DNA of 64,000 nucleotides from Arachnopeziza araneosa. Taxonomy: Eukaryota > Ascomycota > Leotiomycetes > Helotiales > Arachnopezizaceae. Position numbers and translations under genes: made by a program. Shown here piece by piece: positions 59,537-64,000 of this stretch; the first letter of the stretch is position 1, and every line of letters starts with the position of its first letter. The stretch covers positions 124,001 through 188,000 of the forward strand of contig QYAI01000037.1 in assembly GCA_003988855.1 (NCBI GenBank). Direction: 5' to 3'. The notes below the pieces were generated by a model. It was not told the DNA's origin and did no database searches. It saw only the letters and a program-made list of their open reading frames with translations.

Positions 59537-61321
59537 TGGTGGAAAAATGTCAAGAGCTAGGTCTTCGATTGAAGGATGTTGACAGAGACATGATGGAATA
59601 TTGGAATGCGTCTTGATCCAACTTGGCAGTAGTTAGGGCCCGAGCTACATCTGTAGATACTCCTCAGAGACCAAAATTGAAATATTGATCCTGGAAAGGT
59701 AGGCACCGACGCCAGAACAGGTCTTGCACTTTGACGCCCTGAATCCTTTACAATCCAGACCAATGATCCCACTGCGCTTGTGTCTGCCACGTAGAGCTTC
59801 ACACCCAGCCGTCAGGATAGGGCTGAAATACATACAGTAGATAGTGACAAAATGATGCATCCGAGAGGAACAAATAGTCACTACTGCACATCAGACAGAT
59901 TCCCGAGACAAGACGTGCGCCAGTTCCAAGACAGGTGGGATCTGGATCTGCGCCGCCTGAAAGTCTATTTCTCTACACTTCACAACGACCGCTTCAAAGG
60001 GACTTTGACTGCACTCAGTTCAAGAAGTCAGTTCAGGCTTTCGTGATGCTGGAAACAGAAGGCGCTAGGAAGGAAGTAAGAGCGAGAAAGGAACGGCGGC
60101 CCGAGGTTGTTGACATGTACTGCATTTACCTCGATATGCAGGAGGCTTGAAAGACGATCAAGGAGAAATGGACATGACGAGGAGTGGTGTCGATGCACAC
60201 TGCGCAAGGAACAATCCAAGATACGATATGCAGAATACGAGTCAACGTCCAGGGCTCATCGAGTGAGTCCAAACGTGGCATCAGATGCCCGGCCATGGAT
60301 GTATGCTGGTGGATTTGTTGACCTAAGCAAATCAAGAAACTTCCACTCGGAGAATTATTAGACCTTTTTTTGGTTTCTATTAGACATGATTGCGTTGGTA
60401 AGCTTCATCTCCACCTCCTTTGGAAGGTAACTTGGGGAGGGAGAATTTGATCAAGTCGGCCAACGTCACACTGGGGAGGCTGCATTTCGACCTACCGCAT
60501 GCGTGTCCCCCCTGCATTTGGCGCCAACGTCAAAACAGACATGACGTTCTAGAAGGGTTCCAGAAGGCGGATCCGAGTATCAGAATCTATTTGTGGAGGT
60601 CAAAGAAGGGAGAGGGTCGTATTCGGAATATTTTGGCTTCGCCTTCTTCGTCATCTTCTTCGTCTCTGTTCGAAGTGAGCAGGTGTGGTGGAGCTCCTAG
60701 CTCTGATGCGTGGAGCTTTGTTATCCGATGCGAGATGGGAAGAAACCCGCGTCACCGATAGACTCAAATGTAGACTCTCGGAAATAAAGAGGCGAAACAA
60801 AGACTCCCGTAGATCTGGGTCGATTCCGGGCAGTGACTGACTGGACGGTGAAAGTCAGAAGAGTCGGCGATGATGGAGCGACACGACTCATGTGAGACGG
60901 AGCGTGGGCAGGCTGGGTGGCGTCCAGGCGCGGAAATCTTCCAGAAGCGCCGGGGAAGGGAAGATGATGAAGAGAGTGCGCCGAAGTCGTCTCTGGATCG
61001 CCGATGTTTCAGAGACCGACACCGTGCAACTTGCCTCCTGCGCTTCGACGGCTTGCTGGTGCTCTTCCAGAATGATGTGAGAGGTGAGCTGCCGCAGGGG
61101 AAGGAGAGAAAGGTCTGGGGCGGAAGAGTTTCAGGATCCCTGAAAGACTTGATTAAAGAATTGATTGCGATTGAGCAAGTCGTCTGGGTAAATGCACCAG
61201 GCTTTGCGGCTTCCAGTGCAGGCGCATACGGGACTCTTCTGGGGACGTTGGGCTGATGCTCGGGGTTGCACGCGATGGGAAAAAGAAGATTGGACCGCCA
61301 GCTGCTTCATTGAGCAGTGCT

Positions 61322-61324
<3 letters not shown>

Positions 61325-61378
<54 letters not shown>
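61325..61378. repeat. Compound (GT)n(GA)n microsatellite
   Basis: A run of about ten GT units joined directly to a run of GA units with one interruption, in non-coding DNA. Confidence 0.93.
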
Positions 61379-62328
61379 TGAAAGAGAAAAAGAAATGCCG
61401 CCTCATTGCCGAGCATGTCCGTCAGTATAGCCGTTTCCATCATGCAATGCGCAAGGCTGAGTTGAGAAGATGAGATGAAACTTCCCTGGAGGATGACAGC
61501 CATGATGGGAAGAGGGAGAGGGAGAGGAAGAGGAAGAGCAAACGGACGAGGCGCTACCGGTACCTCTGACGATGATCCTGGCGACCACTGAGCCCATCGG
61601 ATATCCCAATGCAGATATCCCTCTTCAAGTACCGAGATCACTCATGTGGGACGTGATTTTGATGCTGAGAGATTCGTGGAAAGATCTGTACAAGTTCATG
61701 TGTGGTACAGTACGGGACTCGGAGTGTCTGGCGCACCGCGCCCCCTTTTCAGAATCCGGTACAGGAAGCCACAGAGAGCTTCGGCCGATGGCGTCCTGCG
61801 ATGCTTTTCTTTTTTTCCTCAGCAGTCGCCGATGGAGCCGTGGACGATTGGTGACGGCGATGCAATCAAGAGGCGGGCTAAAGATCCTGGCGCCTCGTGG
61901 TCTGTTGTGCTTCCAACGTGGACCGACAGGGCTCCTCCCGTCCACAGAACGGATAAAGACATGTGAAGGGCCATGTCCTTGCCCATGTCTTAGAGCCCAG
62001 AAAAACGTGGGAAATGGGAAGCAAATATCGGTGGAAGATTGCCGCTTTTGCGCAATCTGAAAACGAGGCCTCTTAGAGTCAGTCTTTCTTCTGTATGAAG
62101 CTCATTCGAGCACAACAGCGCGTCTGGGCACCTGGTCGTCGCTCTTCTCGCGATTGAGCCTATTTCGACCTCCGATCCAGCTTCATTCCCCTCTTACGTG
62201 CGTAGATGGGAGATGGGAGATGGGAGAGGTCGCTTGCTCGAAATCACCTGCCTACACGTGCAATGAGTGATTGATGTCTTGTTCTCTTTGCCTAGTCGCG
62301 GAAGGGACTGGATCATCTCGAAGAAATA

Positions 62329-62389
62329 CAGTCAGTCAGTCAATCTGTCAGTCAGTCAGCCAGCCAGTCAGTCAGTCAGTCAGTCAGTA
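62329..62389. repeat. CAGT tetranucleotide microsatellite
   Basis: About fifteen CAGT units with a few CAGC, CAAT and CTGT variants, in non-coding DNA. Confidence 0.93.
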
Positions 62390-64000
62390 CCTGCAGCATA
62401 CCAGACAGGACTTTGCACTGTGGGTCAGGTTGACGTTGCGAGTCGGGCGAGGACCTTCTTAGAAACGCCTAGTCCTCCGACTTGCAAATCTCGACAAGTC
62501 GGTGCAGAGCCATTCCGTCACCTTCGATCTCGAGGCCCCAAGTCACCCTGGGACCATCGCCACACTGTGACACCCGCAACAAGCTCGCGCCCCTTTCCCA
62601 GATGCCTCTCCTGCACATCGGACGAGTACCAGCAACCGGTATGCGCTCGTCTGCATCGCTGCTCCAGGTCCCCTCCCCTCGCCTTTGATGCGGTGTGCCT
62701 TCCTACGCTGCTATGGGTACATGGAGATACTACGTTGAGGACTGCACCTAGCCACAAGTATACTAGTCGTCCGTGGCCGAGCCATTCAGTCCAGGTTGCG
62801 AGTGATGTCCTGTGATGTGATTTCTCAACGACGTTTGCACCGAAGCCCGAGCCGTACTGAGCGCGGCTGGTGCCTTTAACCCCGCGACAGACCACAAAGT
62901 ATTCTGTTTCTTTGATTCCTCCAGCTTCAGCTTCCCTCTCAGCTTGCCCAGAAACACGCTTTTCTCTCCATTCGTTGTAGTCTCGGCGAAGTTTGATCGG
63001 TCGGGATTGGTAGACTAGGACTCGAAACGATCATTGCTGTCCCTCTCGTGAAGGCCAGGGTTGCAAAACAGCTAGATTCCTCGTGGCATATTGCATCTCC
63101 TCTGCGACCCAACACCAGACGGGTTCGGACAATAACCAGGTACGTTGTAAGACATTTCATGCGATTCACGCTTCCACACGGTCGCCGCCTCACCTTCTAG
63201 AAGGAAATTCGAAGGGGGCGCGCGCAACAAGCCCGTATTGAGCCATCAAACTGAAGATTGTTTTCGGGACGCTTCACACTTGGCGCGGCTTGCATGGTGG
63301 CAGACAGAGTCTCCAGAAGGTACAGGGACCCCGTTGGATGGGTATTGACGGGAGCATACAGGAACCAGATCCAGCACGATACAATCTCAAGGCAATTGAA
63401 CAAAATTACACGGCAGACCAGCCAGGACGTCCGTTTCAATCTCGGATCAATCCTCAACGACGGCGAACTGCAGACGGCCGAGAGGAAGCTGTGGGAGATT
63501 GATGAGTGAGTGGAGCCTCGTTTTGATCTCTTCTTCCAATGACATGCACGGCGGCTGCTGGAGCATTTATTCATTACAGTATTCATTATTCACCCATTTT
63601 TATTTTTATTTTCTATTTTTTATTTTATTTATTTTTTTACCAATGGAGACGGCGAGTCACGATGCCAGGCGGAGCAGGAGTCGGCATCTCTCCATGCATG
63701 CCGAGCGGGCTCCGATTCCCCAGCGGGTCGGAGAAGAGCGTACTTGAACATTCTTCTTTTCATCGAGCGGATCGGCTAATCGTTTTTGGAGATGGGTGGT
63801 AGGTGGGCAGAGGCATCGACGGAGTATAAAATTAGTTACAGTCGCACACACCAAGTAAGCAGCTTGGTGGCTGTGGAAGGCGGGTTTTTTTTCGCTGCCT
63901 CCCGAATCCGGCAAACGCGGGCACGACGGAAGATTCTTTAGGCCTATTGGGGAAAAGTTCTTGGGCGATCGACGGACAAAAGCAGGCGAAGAGGGCAATT

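Larger units (their letters stand above)
58010..64000. other. Right-edge gene-poor region, rich in simple repeats
   Basis: I could support no complete gene in almost 6 kb. Simple repeats are dense: 58078-58107 (GGAGTTGGAGCC-type), 59502-59536 (GGAAGG), 61325-61378 (GT then GA), 61508-61537 (GAGGGA/GAAGAG), 62204-62228 (GATGGGA) and 62329-62389 (CAGT), plus a T/A-rich tract at 63596-63640. One plus-strand block, 63258-63507, looks exon-like and ends at a good donor. The stretch may be the long regulatory or 5' region of a gene beyond the right edge. Confidence 0.5.

Overview
The window comes from a filamentous ascomycete (Pezizomycotina). The evidence is many small introns (mostly about 45-60 bp, GT...AG, with CTRAC-like branch points), fungal-only families (a fungal-type GT2 chitin-synthase-like enzyme, a DUF7053-like protein, a Zn2Cys6 regulator, a GPI-type Ser/Thr-rich surface protein, a fusion desaturase-cytochrome b5), and long gene-poor stretches rich in simple repeats. 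A Leotiomycetes-like relative is my guess, not a demonstrated assignment. I found no rRNA, tRNA, CRISPR array or intact transposon.

Layout, left to right: UPF2/NMD2 (960-4937 +); a gene-free leader; a GT2 polysaccharide synthase (8267-10823 +); a CUE1-like ER protein (11518-12249 +); CCR4-NOT subunit NOT2 (13032-15433 -); a Zn2Cys6 transcription factor (16125-18789 -); a gene desert of almost 6 kb; a mARC-like MOSC protein (24702-26245 -); condensin SMC2 (27546-31357 -), divergent from a hotdog thioesterase (31609-32366 +); stearoyl-CoA desaturase (33495-34941 +); an ICMT-like methyltransferase (37270-37953 +), convergent with a frameshifted P450 (38309-40243 -); a CobW/ZNG1-type metallochaperone GTPase (40989-42370 -), divergent from a MOB3/phocein protein (42572-44138 +); a DUF7053-like protein (44400-45437 -); a GPI-type surface protein (47545-48409 +); an antisense gene relic (48951-49797 -); a secreted alpha/beta hydrolase (49828-51478 +); a GH13 alpha-glucosidase (52209-54253 +); an unrecognised Ser-rich protein (54625-56502 +); CDC73 of the Paf1 complex (56692-58009 +); and about 6 kb of repeat-dense, gene-free DNA to the right edge.

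The genes do not form a pathway cluster. Most are housekeeping: mRNA decay (UPF2, NOT2), transcription elongation (CDC73), chromosome condensation (SMC2), ER-associated degradation (CUE1), lipid desaturation and STRIPAK signalling (MOB3). Between them sit accessory genes that show decay: the P450 with a one-base deletion, the relic at 49 kb and coding-like fragments at 46-47.5 kb. Exon boundaries were worked out by hand from splice signals, reading-frame phase and remembered family patterns. The most notable gene-structure features are two probable GC-AG introns, a 12-nt microexon, two frame-preserving introns without stops, and a MOSC domain without its expected molybdenum-binding cysteine. 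I saw no clear new biological system.
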